Assembly: GCA_963663365.2 (NCBI GenBank)
Contig: CAXXIH010000004.1
Span: forward strand, 744,001 to 808,000
Length of the DNA stretch: 64,000 bases
Direction of reading: 5' to 3'
Source of the DNA: G963663365 sp963663365
GTDB lineage: Bacteria; Hinthialibacterota; Hinthialibacteria; Hinthialibacterales; G963663365
Position numbers and translations under genes: made by a program. This document shows positions 8,418 through 16,735 of the stretch, in pieces. Every line of letters starts with the position of its first letter. The first letter of the stretch is position 1. A model generated the notes under the pieces. The model ran no database searches. It was not told the DNA's origin and worked only from the letters and a program-made list of their open reading frames with translations.

Positions 8418-9110
8418 TCATCGAAGGAAAAATGTGTGATTCACTTCAGTAAACCAATAAATTTCCAAAACACAAATAATTACATACCCCAACACAGCCG
8501 GGAGAACCGCAATCGTTGCAGATAAACGTGAACAACCGTGAACGGTGCACAATCCGATAGTCAGCGTTCCCCAAAACCAAAGCCAACCGGCCAAAAGCCC
8601 CCCCACAAGTCCCACGTTGAGCAGGAGCGATGCGCCCATGGCATACCCCATAACCCGTAAGGTGCCGTCAAAACTGCCCACATGCCGTGTCAGCAACACC
8701 AAAATGCCATGCACAACCCAAGCCAGAACACAGACAACAAGAACCAGAAGCAATGTTCCGCCTAAAATTTGAACCGTGGAATAAATATAGAACTGTAGCA
8801 TCCGCTCTTTGAATTCGGTGAAAGCGGATTGAAAGCTGAAAAATCCGCAGGTAAGGATATGAATTGTTCGGAAAAGAATGCTGGTGATGATCAAAAAAAA
8901 CAGCACACCGGAAGCACCCCTTTCGCGGGGCATATGTTGAAAAGATTCGCGGATCCGAAACGTATAAAACTCTTGCAACGTGCGCAGCAAAGCCACCCAA
9001 ATTCCAAGTTCGTTACGTTGTTCCCAACTCGGCAAAGGCAGTGCACCGGCCTCAATTCCCGCATCACCCTCCACAACCTCCGACAGAGTCGATGATTCAA
9101 CGTCCTGCAT
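8418..9110 (-). CDS. Yip1-like multi-spanning membrane protein
   Basis: A 230-residue inner-membrane protein. The N-terminal cytosolic part carries LPLPSWEQRNELG, the motif shared with the proteins at 32738, 53507 and 54406. About five hydrophobic helices follow, arranged as in the Yip1 family. ATG 9110 (MQDVESS) is preferred because AAGGAG lies 6 bases upstream; an ATG at 9125 has no proper spacing. The function of bacterial Yip1-like proteins is not known. The gene is divergent from the GH20-like gene at 9184, with about 70 bases between the two starts for both promoters. Confidence 0.7.
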   Translation of the reverse strand: MQDVESSTLSEVVEGDAGIEAGALPLPSWEQRNELGIWVALLRTLQEFYTFRIRESFQHMPRERGASGVLFFLIITSILFRTIHILTCGFFSFQSAFTEFKERMLQFYIYSTVQILGGTLLLVLVVCVLAWVVHGILVLLTRHVGSFDGTLRVMGYAMGASLLLNVGLVGGLLAGWLWFWGTLTIGLCTVHGCSRLSATIAVLPAVLGYVIICVLEIYWFTEVNHTFFLR

Positions 9111-9183
9111 AGTCAACTCCTTCATCTCCGGCCGCTTGTGTTAGGATAGCAGACAGAAGGAACACACAAGAGGTATTGACAGC

Positions 9184-10206
9184 ATGGATCGGCGCGATTT
9201 TTTTAAAACCGGCACAGCCGCAACGGTGAGTATGGCTTTATCAAATACTCTGACGGCATCGGCGGCTGAGGTGAAAACGAAAGATGGGGATAGCGATATG
9301 ATCTGGGCAATTTTATATCATCTCGGCTACAACATGTGGTGCGACTGGGATAATCCCAAACGGCGCAGTTGGCACACCAATGCCAGTCCCGATCTTCGTT
9401 TTGACGACTCCCTTTGGAACGATCTGGTTAAACAGATGGCAGAGGCCGGTGTCAACATGGTCGTGATCGATATCGGTGAAGGTGTGCGTTATGAAAGCCA
9501 TCCCGAGCTGGCCGTAAATGGTTCCTGGACTCCCGACCGGCTAAAAAAGGAGCTCGCCAACCTTCGCGAGTTGGGTATTGAGCCGATCCCCAAACTTAAC
9601 TTCTCGGCCACCCATGATGCCTGGCTCGGACCTTATTCCCGCTGTCTTTCAACCCCGGCCTATTATGATGTCTGCAAGGATCTGATTGCGGAAACCATTC
9701 AGCTGTTCGATACGCCGCGTTTCTTCCATTTGGGCATGGATGAGGAGACCGCTCCCCATCAACGTGATTATGAATATGTTGTCATCCGTCAGCATGATCT
9801 CTGGTGGCGCGATTTCTATTTCTATATTGAGCAAGTCCAAGCCGCCGGGGTACGGCCTTGGATTTGGTCCGATTATGTTTGGCATCACCCTGAGGATTTT
9901 TACAAAAAGATGCCCAAATCCGTTCTCCAAAGTAATTGGTATTACGGTGAAGAATTCGATGTGAATGACGAAAAACGCTATGTCAAAGCGTATGTCGAAC
10001 TTGAGGAGCACGGATACGATCAAGTGCCTACCGGCAGCAACTGGTCTAACGATGTTAATTTCCAGCGCACCGTGGACTTCTGCAAAAAACACATTGCTCC
10101 CGAGCTCCTCAAAGGTTTTTTACATGCGCCTTGGCGGCCAACGCTGGAGCAATACCGCGAGCACAGCTTAAATGCCATTCGCCAAACTGCCGCCGCCATG
10201 GGCTAA
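9184..10206 (+). CDS. Exported GH20-like (beta-N-acetylhexosaminidase-type) glycoside hydrolase
   Basis: A 340-residue protein with a twin-arginine signal: MDRRDFFKTG, a hydrophobic stretch, then ASA/AE. A TIM-barrel-like body follows, with GEGVRYESHPEL, LRELGIEPIPKLNFSATHDAW and FFHLGMDEET. The last resembles the H-x-G-x-D-E motif of GH20, where the Asp-Glu pair stabilises the N-acetyl group and acts as acid. It is shorter than typical GH20 enzymes and has no N-terminal chitobiase domain, so the substrate may differ. It is the only gene of its strand here and is followed by a 780-base repeat cluster. Confidence 0.7.
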   Translation: MDRRDFFKTGTAATVSMALSNTLTASAAEVKTKDGDSDMIWAILYHLGYNMWCDWDNPKRRSWHTNASPDLRFDDSLWNDLVKQMAEAGVNMVVIDIGEGVRYESHPELAVNGSWTPDRLKKELANLRELGIEPIPKLNFSATHDAWLGPYSRCLSTPAYYDVCKDLIAETIQLFDTPRFFHLGMDEETAPHQRDYEYVVIRQHDLWWRDFYFYIEQVQAAGVRPWIWSDYVWHHPEDFYKKMPKSVLQSNWYYGEEFDVNDEKRYVKAYVELEEHGYDQVPTGSNWSNDVNFQRTVDFCKKHIAPELLKGFLHAPWRPTLEQYREHSLNAIRQTAAAMG

Positions 10207-10231
10207 TATTTATGAATTAATAAATGACTGA

Positions 10232-10905
10232 CTTGTCTTCACAAGAGCCCGGGAGGAGAGTCTCCTGATGAGCCGTTGTCTTTTTTAAGCTGAATATGTA
10301 TCTCTATCCGCCGGGAAGGTGAGGCTCCTGCCGAACCGTTTCCTTTCTCAAATAGAAATGTAACTCCCCATCCACCAACTTATTCTATCGCACACACCAA
10401 GCACCGTAGGTGCGCAAGGCAATAACCCCGGCTTAGCCTGAGACGGTCGAAGACCGGCGATGGCGTAAGCCGGGGTAAATGTTCTTTTTAATTCCTAAGC
10501 GCTGTAAGCGCGCAAGAAAAAAGCGAATTGGCATGCAGAGTGCCGACCAACTCCATCCCTCACCCACACCCCGAAATCGTGAGCCGTTAGGTCCCGCTTT
10601 GGCGGGATTCACGGCGGTCACGCCGCTGCTTGCTCTAAGCTAAATACGTATCTAACGGGTGGCCCAGACAACTCGCTTGTCTGGGTGCGTTAGCACAAGA
10701 GGCGGTAACAAGGTTCGCTAATCGCAAAAACTCTCCCGCCATCCACCCATCTGCAAAAAATCTTCGTGCCCTTCTTTCCCCTTTCGTGCCTTCGTGATTC
10801 AAATGAACAAACCGAATATGCCCCGCAGGGTGCCGACATGGCAATTCATTTAAATACACTCCGAAATCGTGAGCCGTTAGGCGTCGGGTCCCGCCCGGCC
10901 ACGGG
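10232..10905 (+). repeat. Dispersed mosaic repeat, long composite copy
   Basis: The whole 780-base gap is built from modules seen elsewhere. Two tandem subcopies of the CTCCTGATGAGCCG / AAGCTGAATATGTAT unit lie at about 10240-10380. A triple-hairpin element lies at 10391-10520 (AGCACCGTAGGTGC, CCCCGGCTTA with TAAGCCGGGG, AGCGCTGTAAGCGC). Two GAAATCGTGAGCCGTTAGG cores lie near 10572 and 10862. Exchangeable hairpins TCCCGCTTTGGCGGGA and CGGCGGTCACGCCG lie at 10590-10625. A CCCAGACAA/TTGTCTGGG hairpin lies at 10663-10685. A minus-strand CACGAAGGCACGAA-type stretch lies near 10770-10805. No convincing ORF is present. Confidence 0.85.
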
Positions 10906-10986
10906 CTCCAGGCGCAATATGAAATAAATCATGGCTGAACAAACACACATATTTTCCTTTCCGGATAGACCACATCTACTATTTAT

Positions 10987-11919
10987 TTATGGCATTGCCT
11001 CACCGGTCTCAAAACGATTTTGAATTACCTCGCGTGCATTCTTTAAAATCCATGGCACCGTACGGTTATCGGGTAGGAATGCGCGCTCGGCAAATACGAT
11101 CTCGGTTCCTTCCGGAGGCTCAAATCTTGCCTCGCTCTTTTTTATCCAACGTTCATGTAGGCGTTTAGGCGAAAGCGATAGATAAATCCCAACCACCAGC
11201 ACCCGCTTTTTTGAATCGGCCGCACTCATGATTGCGGGAATGCCCTCGGTCATATACGACTGCCCAACCTCGACAAAGGCCCAATCGGCATGTGTAATTC
11301 CTGTCTTTCCGCAGACATAGCACGCCGCGCGGCGGCATAACTCTTCCCATGGCCCTTCGACTTCGGAGTCGCCGTGCGCCAATAATACAATCGCTTCCTC
11401 TTTGGGATTCTTCGAAAATTCTTTCACACGATCCAGCAGCGATTCTAAAAGAATATCGCCATCAGAAAGCGTTGGGGCCATAACCACCGGAATCCCTGAT
11501 GGCGCAATTTCCGCTTTTTCTTCGCGCAACACTTCTGCAATCTCCGGGCTGGAAAACACACCCAACACCGCCGGAATGTCATAAATGACATGTGAGGATG
11601 GAGCCATAAATAACGGCACGGCAACAATCCGCTCACAACCCGCCTCCATCAAGATTTTCACTCCCTCGGCTACAGAGGGGCTGTTGAATTCAAGTGATGC
11701 AAGTGCCGCTGCATGAAAATCTTCGTCCTTTTCAACGGCCGACTGTAAATCCGACAAAAGTTGACTCATGGGTTCATTCCATGTTGGAGATGGCGAACCA
11801 TGAACAATAGCCAAAATACCTGTCTTTGCTTGGCTGGCGGCAAACACAGATTGCGTGATACCAACTGCTAAGGCAAGAATGATAAAATATTGTTGAAATG
11901 CAAAAACTTGTTTTTCCAT
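10987..11919 (-). CDS. Exported CbiX/SirB-like chelatase-family protein
   Basis: A 310-residue protein with a Sec signal peptide (MEKQVFAFQQYFIILALAVG...FAA). Two CbiX-type half-domains follow. The first has AIVHGSPSPTW and VPLFMAPSSHVIYDIP; the second has VLLAHGDSEVEG and VGIYLSLSPKRLHERW. The paired His residues are the positions that bind metal and act as base in sirohydrochlorin/cobalt chelatases. Chelatases of this family work in the cytoplasm, so a signal peptide suggests a periplasmic metal-handling role or loss of the original activity. ATG 11919 is preferred, with GAGAGG upstream and inside the pseudopilin stop. The 14-base gap to the pseudopilin gene indicates one operon. Confidence 0.75.
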   Translation of the reverse strand: MEKQVFAFQQYFIILALAVGITQSVFAASQAKTGILAIVHGSPSPTWNEPMSQLLSDLQSAVEKDEDFHAAALASLEFNSPSVAEGVKILMEAGCERIVAVPLFMAPSSHVIYDIPAVLGVFSSPEIAEVLREEKAEIAPSGIPVVMAPTLSDGDILLESLLDRVKEFSKNPKEEAIVLLAHGDSEVEGPWEELCRRAACYVCGKTGITHADWAFVEVGQSYMTEGIPAIMSAADSKKRVLVVGIYLSLSPKRLHERWIKKSEARFEPPEGTEIVFAERAFLPDNRTVPWILKNAREVIQNRFETGEAMP

Positions 11920-11933
11920 AATTATTGATCCTC

Positions 11934-12545
11934 TCAATAGACTTTCCAGCCGCCGCCCTGTTCGCCGCCTTCATAACGGACAATATCCCCGGGGCTGCGA
12001 AGACCGTTACTGACGGCATAATGCCAATGGCCACCATTAAACTTACGGTCCGGTCCTCGGCTTTTCAGAACATACCCTTTGGTACTCATATCGAAATTAA
12101 TTTTGCTGAATGCATCGAAACTTGTGTAATCGTAAGGCCAAGAACCGGCTTCGCTCTCAATACCCTCATCAATACCCAATGCCGGCCCGTGCAATGGCGA
12201 AAACGCGTCTTGCGGGATAAAGCCGAGATAGGCCACGGGTGATGTCAATACACTCAGTTCCCATCGGTTTTGTTCGCGTGTTCCATATTCCGAATAGGGT
12301 GGCGTGGAGTTACTCTCCCAACGGCACATATACAAATACGGATAGGCGTTTTGATCGAGACGGTATTGTTCAAGCGCATCGGATAATGTCCGCATATCCG
12401 CTTCAACCCGGGCCACATTGCACCGCACTTGCGCAGAAAGAAAGTTCGGAACCGCAATCGCGGCCAAAATCCCGATAATTGCGACAACAATAAGTAATTC
12501 GATTAGGGTGAATCCGTAAGAATACGTTTTATTTGTACAGAACAT
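11934..12545 (-). CDS. Type IV pilin-like pseudopilin (GFTLIE class)
   Basis: A 203-residue exported protein. A short leader (MFCTNKTYSYG) precedes FTLIELLIVVAIIGILAAIA and NFLSAQVRCNVARVEADM. The globular part ends in GLRSPGDIVRYEGGEQGGG, which resembles the C-terminal region of the other two pseudopilins (GL.S.GDI). Two consecutive ATGs occur; the second (12545) has AGAGG at better spacing. It is the middle gene between the LamG-like secreted protein (32-base gap) and the exported CbiX-like protein (14-base gap). The context suggests a surface complex, not a classical pilus operon. Confidence 0.87.
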   Translation of the reverse strand: MFCTNKTYSYGFTLIELLIVVAIIGILAAIAVPNFLSAQVRCNVARVEADMRTLSDALEQYRLDQNAYPYLYMCRWESNSTPPYSEYGTREQNRWELSVLTSPVAYLGFIPQDAFSPLHGPALGIDEGIESEAGSWPYDYTSFDAFSKINFDMSTKGYVLKSRGPDRKFNGGHWHYAVSNGLRSPGDIVRYEGGEQGGGWKVY

Positions 12546-12577
12546 CATGGCCTCTTTTCAATTCACAATGGGTCAAA

Positions 12578-13879
12578 TCAAAAACTTGCCCACTCGGAGA
12601 CTGAGGCCATCGGGATACCGGTCACGACAATTTGGCCGTACCACAGACCGCCACCTAGCATGTAATTCGATGCGCCCGATTCCAGCGACAAAACCAACTG
12701 GTCGGGTGGATCGATCCAGACTTCTGTGGATTGGATGCCATCGACTGAAACAGAAAGGACATTCCCGGCTTTGCGGAAAATCACACGATGCCACCCGCTG
12801 CTTTTCGGTGCTTTGGCTGTCCCGCCGTGCGCGGTATTATGGGTGGATGCGTAGTACTCTTCGGAAATCATTCCCATCCTTTGGGAGTAATTGGTCACAC
12901 GAATATATTCATCCGAATTCTCCGCGTTATAGATGCCAAGAATGTCTTTATAACCCGCTGCAACATAACCGCCGTCCCAGAACCAAATCTCGATCATTCC
13001 CGACTCAACATTCCATGGACAAGTCAAACTCATTTCCGGCGCTGGAAGCCGTGTAGCGCCGGTTGTACCTGGGAGGGGAATAAAATCGTCGCTGGGTACG
13101 CTTGAATAGTCGGCGCTCCCGGCCGAAAGCATCATCCAATCCGGAGTCGGTTCAAAAAGGCCGTTGTTAATCAGCGGTGAAACAAAAATCTCATCCCAAA
13201 GCATGGCTTTGGCTTCGCCGCCACGGGTTGCGTACCATCCTGAACGGCATAAAAGATCAATATGGGTTAGAGGTGAATCGACTTCGAGCGTCGTCGCATG
13301 CCCATCGATACTCACATGAGTCAAACCATCGATCATCGAAAATGAGACTTCATGCCAGGTCTCTGTCACGCGGGCAATATATTCGCCGGTCATAAGATCG
13401 GTGCCGAAATCGACCCCCATTCCGCCACCACCCGGATCCGGGCTGGCAGCATAGTAATAGTCAATCGAACCGCCGCCGTGGCCCGAACGTTGCCCGCGAA
13501 GCTCAACAGCCGCAAAATCCAATGGCCAACCGGGAGTGGTTCCGTCTTCCTCCGTTGTGCGCAGACGGATGGAGTTGGCTTCATAGCCACGATAGTCCGA
13601 ATCACGGAACCATGTAGTTACCAGGCCCTCATCAATGCCCAACTCACGTGTTGCCACATCCCAAGACTCGCTCAGATAGGCGCTACGGCTCCCCATGACA
13701 ACATCGCTTTCCTCAATGTCCAGGTCTTCAGCCGAGCCAAGCGATCCGCCACGGTCAGGCAATTCAAACCCAAACGGCGATTCACCCGATTCAAAATCCT
13801 CATACCAGCCTTGGGCATTAGCAGAACCGGCCAAAACGAATAGAAATCCAAATGCTAAAAACAAATTCTTTAAACTCAT
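12578..13879 (-). CDS. Secreted protein with LamG/ConA-like beta-sandwich domains and SEW C-terminus
   Basis: A 433-residue protein with a clear signal peptide (MSLKNLFLAFGFLFVLAGSANA). The mature part begins with WYEDFESG, a pattern typical of LamG/concanavalin-like jelly-roll domains. It appears to contain two such units, each with a wHrVifrk-like strand (ETWHEVSFSMIDGLTHV and GWHRVIFRKAGNVLSV). The protein stops at IPMASVSEWASF. This resembles the start of IPTL-type C-terminal sorting signals (IPTLSEW) but has no membrane helix after it. The esterase at 51005-52900 ends the same way. It is the first gene of an operon with a pseudopilin and an exported CbiX-like protein. Confidence 0.7.
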   Translation of the reverse strand: MSLKNLFLAFGFLFVLAGSANAQGWYEDFESGESPFGFELPDRGGSLGSAEDLDIEESDVVMGSRSAYLSESWDVATRELGIDEGLVTTWFRDSDYRGYEANSIRLRTTEEDGTTPGWPLDFAAVELRGQRSGHGGGSIDYYYAASPDPGGGGMGVDFGTDLMTGEYIARVTETWHEVSFSMIDGLTHVSIDGHATTLEVDSPLTHIDLLCRSGWYATRGGEAKAMLWDEIFVSPLINNGLFEPTPDWMMLSAGSADYSSVPSDDFIPLPGTTGATRLPAPEMSLTCPWNVESGMIEIWFWDGGYVAAGYKDILGIYNAENSDEYIRVTNYSQRMGMISEEYYASTHNTAHGGTAKAPKSSGWHRVIFRKAGNVLSVSVDGIQSTEVWIDPPDQLVLSLESGASNYMLGGGLWYGQIVVTGIPMASVSEWASF

Positions 13880-14113
13880 GAAAACCCCCGGTAAAATACA
13901 AGCGTTAAGTGTAAGTCTTCCCGGGCGTCAAAACCTTACCCAGGAGCAACGAGAATTAGAACTATCTATAATAGGTTAGTCAAGCCTAATAAATGTTAGG
14001 ATTTAATTTGTGCTGTTGTTTCGTCCGCTGATTTCATGGATCCTCGCCGCCCCACACTACCGGCGGCCTATGGATTTCTGTATCTGTATTTCTAAATAAA
14101 TAAGGTGGTTGCG

Positions 14114-15715
14114 ATGGTTCATGAGTTGCTTTTGCATGGCGGGCTGCTACTGGATGGTACCGGACACGAGCCCCAGCCCGGGGCCGTGTTGGTCTCCGAT
14201 GGTGTGATTGCTGAAATCCTGCCGAATGACGATTTTCTACGGCAAAGACTCCTTTCCGTTGCAGAGGCTGTGGACCTAAAGGGAGCCTATTTGGCCCCCG
14301 GCTTCATCGATGTTCACACACATTCCGACCTTCACATTTTCCACTGCCCCCAGGCCGTCAGCGCCGTTTTCCAAGGAGTGACAACCGAAGTTACCGGGAA
14401 CTGCGGCTTTTCTCCTTTCCCGCTCCAAGAAAGTCCGCGCATCAAATATCTAACCAGTCTTTCGAGTATAAAGACTCCGGTCACTTGGACCGATTTCGAT
14501 GGTTATGCCAACGCTGTTGAACAGTCCGGTACAGCCATCAATCTTGCCCCCTTGGTAGGTCATGGCCAAATACGATCGACTGTTTGCGGCTATCGGGCGG
14601 GCAAAGCCACATCCGCTCAAATCCAAAAAATGCGCACGCAAGTCGACCAGGCCATGCAACAAGGTGTTTGGGGGCTATCAAGCGGATTAGAATATGCTCC
14701 CGGCGCTTTTTCTGATGTGGAAGAATTGGCAGAACTGGCAAAAGGCCTATGTCCAGTAGAATCACTTTACACAACGCACATGCGCAACGAAGGTGAATTC
14801 CTCAATGAGGCCATAAAAGAAGCCATTGCCGTCGCCGAAAGGGCCGGAGTCGGGCTTCAGATTTCGCACCTCAAAACCTCCAGCCGCCCCTATTGGGGAA
14901 AGATCGATGCTGCTTTGGATCTCATCCAGGCCGCAGCCGAACGCGGTATACGTGTGGCCTTTGACCGCTACCCATACCTGGCGGTCTCTACGCATCTCGC
15001 CATCTTCTTACCTCATGAGTTATGGGAGGGTGGACAAGATACCCTTCTGACCCGCCTTCAAGAGGACAGGGACTATTGGGAGGATTATCTCAAACAACGG
15101 ATAGAGGGGCGAAGCGGCTTCGAGCAGGTAATTATAACCGACAGCGGCGGAACAGATCTTTCTTATCAAGGAAAAACACTTTATAACATAGCCGAAAGTC
15201 TAGGCAAAAGCCCCGAGTCCGTAACACTGGATATCCTTATCGATAGCAAAGCCACCGCCTGGGCGGCTATTTTCAGCATGAATGAGGAAGATACCCAAAA
15301 AATCCTGGCTCATCCTAGCTGCTTTTTGGGTTCCGATGGATCCATCCATTCACCGGAGGGACCTTTGGCCGCTTTGTCGCCCCATCCCCGTTCCTATGGA
15401 ACCGTTCCCCGGCTTTTAGGCCATTATGTCCGTGATAAAAAGTTGATTACCTTGCCTGAAGTTATCCGTAAAATGACCTCTGCCCCGGCCGCGCATTTCG
15501 GTATTCCCAAACGCGGACGGATTCAAAAGGGATTCATTGCGGATTTGACAGTATTCCGCCTTGAAGATGTGGATGATCCCTCCGATTTCGGAGATCCCCA
15601 TCATCCCGCCCGAGGGATCGAGCAGGTTTATGTCGGTGGTCAAGCCGTATTTCTTGATGGAAAGCCTACCGGAGCTCTGCCAGGCAAGGTTTTAAGACGG
15701 TCACAAGCCGGTTAA
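14114..15715 (+). CDS. N-acyl-D-amino-acid deacylase / D-aminoacylase-family amidohydrolase
   Basis: Metal-dependent amidohydrolase, 533 residues, that would release D-amino acids from N-acyl-D-amino acids. The amidohydrolase metal motif is APGFIDVHTHSD, then VTTEVTGNCGFSPFP, whose Cys is a zinc ligand in D-aminoacylase. A second-shell HMRNEG and QISHLKTS follow, with GSDGSIHSPEG as the catalytic Asp region and GKVLRR at the end. ATG 14114 has AAGGTGG upstream; the GTG at 14105 overlaps that ribosome-binding site. The stop overlaps the convergent purM stop by 15 bases. It may be used in peptidoglycan or D-amino-acid turnover. Confidence 0.88.
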   Translation: MVHELLLHGGLLLDGTGHEPQPGAVLVSDGVIAEILPNDDFLRQRLLSVAEAVDLKGAYLAPGFIDVHTHSDLHIFHCPQAVSAVFQGVTTEVTGNCGFSPFPLQESPRIKYLTSLSSIKTPVTWTDFDGYANAVEQSGTAINLAPLVGHGQIRSTVCGYRAGKATSAQIQKMRTQVDQAMQQGVWGLSSGLEYAPGAFSDVEELAELAKGLCPVESLYTTHMRNEGEFLNEAIKEAIAVAERAGVGLQISHLKTSSRPYWGKIDAALDLIQAAAERGIRVAFDRYPYLAVSTHLAIFLPHELWEGGQDTLLTRLQEDRDYWEDYLKQRIEGRSGFEQVIITDSGGTDLSYQGKTLYNIAESLGKSPESVTLDILIDSKATAWAAIFSMNEEDTQKILAHPSCFLGSDGSIHSPEGPLAALSPHPRSYGTVPRLLGHYVRDKKLITLPEVIRKMTSAPAAHFGIPKRGRIQKGFIADLTVFRLEDVDDPSDFGDPHHPARGIEQVYVGGQAVFLDGKPTGALPGKVLRRSQAG

Positions 15716-16735
15716 TTCGATTCCGTTTCCGGCCTCAATACGCCCCACAACGACTGCTTCTGGAACCAGCTCCAGAGCCTGGGCCTGCTGCTCGGCAGGA
15801 ATCATGGCGATCATGCCGATACCCATATTGAATACACGGTACATCTCTTTGGCTTCAATCGGACCGGTCTCTTGTAGATGCCTAAAGATCGGCAGCGGCT
15901 CCCACGCCTTCGTATCCACAATACACTTACAACCGCCAGGGATAACCCGTATCAAATTGCCTTCATATCCTCCGCCGGTGATATGTGATAGGCCATTTAT
16001 CGAAATCTCATTATTCTTCCACTTGAAAATCTGATGGAAGTAAGACTTATGCGGAGCAAGCAAAGCTTCACCAACGCTTATATCAGAACCAAGTACCGGA
16101 TCATCCAGACTTCGCCCCGGAGTATCCACCAATACCCGCCGGGCTAGTGAGTAGCCATTGGTATGGAGTCCGGTGGATGGCAAACCCAAAAGAACATTTC
16201 CGGGAGCGATCCGGCTCCCGTCAATGATATCCTCTTTGCCTATAACACCGACAATACAGCCCACAACATCGAACTCCCCTTCGCAATAAACTCCCGGCAT
16301 CTCGGCCGTCTCACCCGCCAAAAGCGCGATGCCCGACTGCTTACAAGCGTCAGCGATACTTGTAACAACTCCCTCAACAACCTCATTCTTCATGCGGCTG
16401 GATGCTAAATAATCCAGAAAAAACAATGGACGCGCCCCGCCGACCAAAAGATCATCGATGCAATGATTGACAATGTCGTGCCCCAATCCATCGAAGCGTC
16501 CGGCCATTTGCGCCACTTTGACCTTCGTGCCTACACCATCCACGCTCGCTACTAAAACCGGATCTCGTTCAGGCAGATTGACCAAATGGAACAATCCGCC
16601 GAATGCGCCATGACGGGAGAGCACTTCGGGACCATGAGTGGAGGCCACGGCTTTGCCGATCCGGGCCTTAACTGCATCCAGCGCCTCAAGATGGACACCG
16701 GAATCCGCATAGGAAACTGACTTGGGTTTGGACAT
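15701..16735 (-). CDS. purM: Phosphoribosylformylglycinamidine cyclo-ligase (AIR synthetase)
   Basis: Purine biosynthesis enzyme that closes the imidazole ring of AIR in an ATP-dependent step. The 344 residues from ATG 16735 match the normal length; the frame stays open to 16867 but that extension is Arg-rich and unlike PurM. Landmarks are VSYADSGVHLEALDAVK at the N-terminus, VASVDGVGTKVKVA, the HCIDDLLVGGARPLFFLDY stretch, LLAGETAEMPGVY and ITGGGYEGNL. Two strong hairpins lie upstream at 16800-16886. No other pur genes are nearby. Confidence 0.96.
   Translation of the reverse strand: MSKPKSVSYADSGVHLEALDAVKARIGKAVASTHGPEVLSRHGAFGGLFHLVNLPERDPVLVASVDGVGTKVKVAQMAGRFDGLGHDIVNHCIDDLLVGGARPLFFLDYLASSRMKNEVVEGVVTSIADACKQSGIALLAGETAEMPGVYCEGEFDVVGCIVGVIGKEDIIDGSRIAPGNVLLGLPSTGLHTNGYSLARRVLVDTPGRSLDDPVLGSDISVGEALLAPHKSYFHQIFKWKNNEISINGLSHITGGGYEGNLIRVIPGGCKCIVDTKAWEPLPIFRHLQETGPIEAKEMYRVFNMGIGMIAMIPAEQQAQALELVPEAVVVGRIEAGNGIELTGL

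Noticed and set aside
10391..10520. CRISPR-like array because of repeated hairpins
   Set aside because: Repeat units are not regularly spaced, spacers are not unique and of constant length, and no cas gene is in the window.
10635..10859. Minus-strand frame reading NHEGTKGERRARR within repeat DNA
   Set aside because: It is composed of repeat modules, and the same peptides appear in shortened, shifted form near 56228-56479. It is a by-product of the repeat, not a gene.
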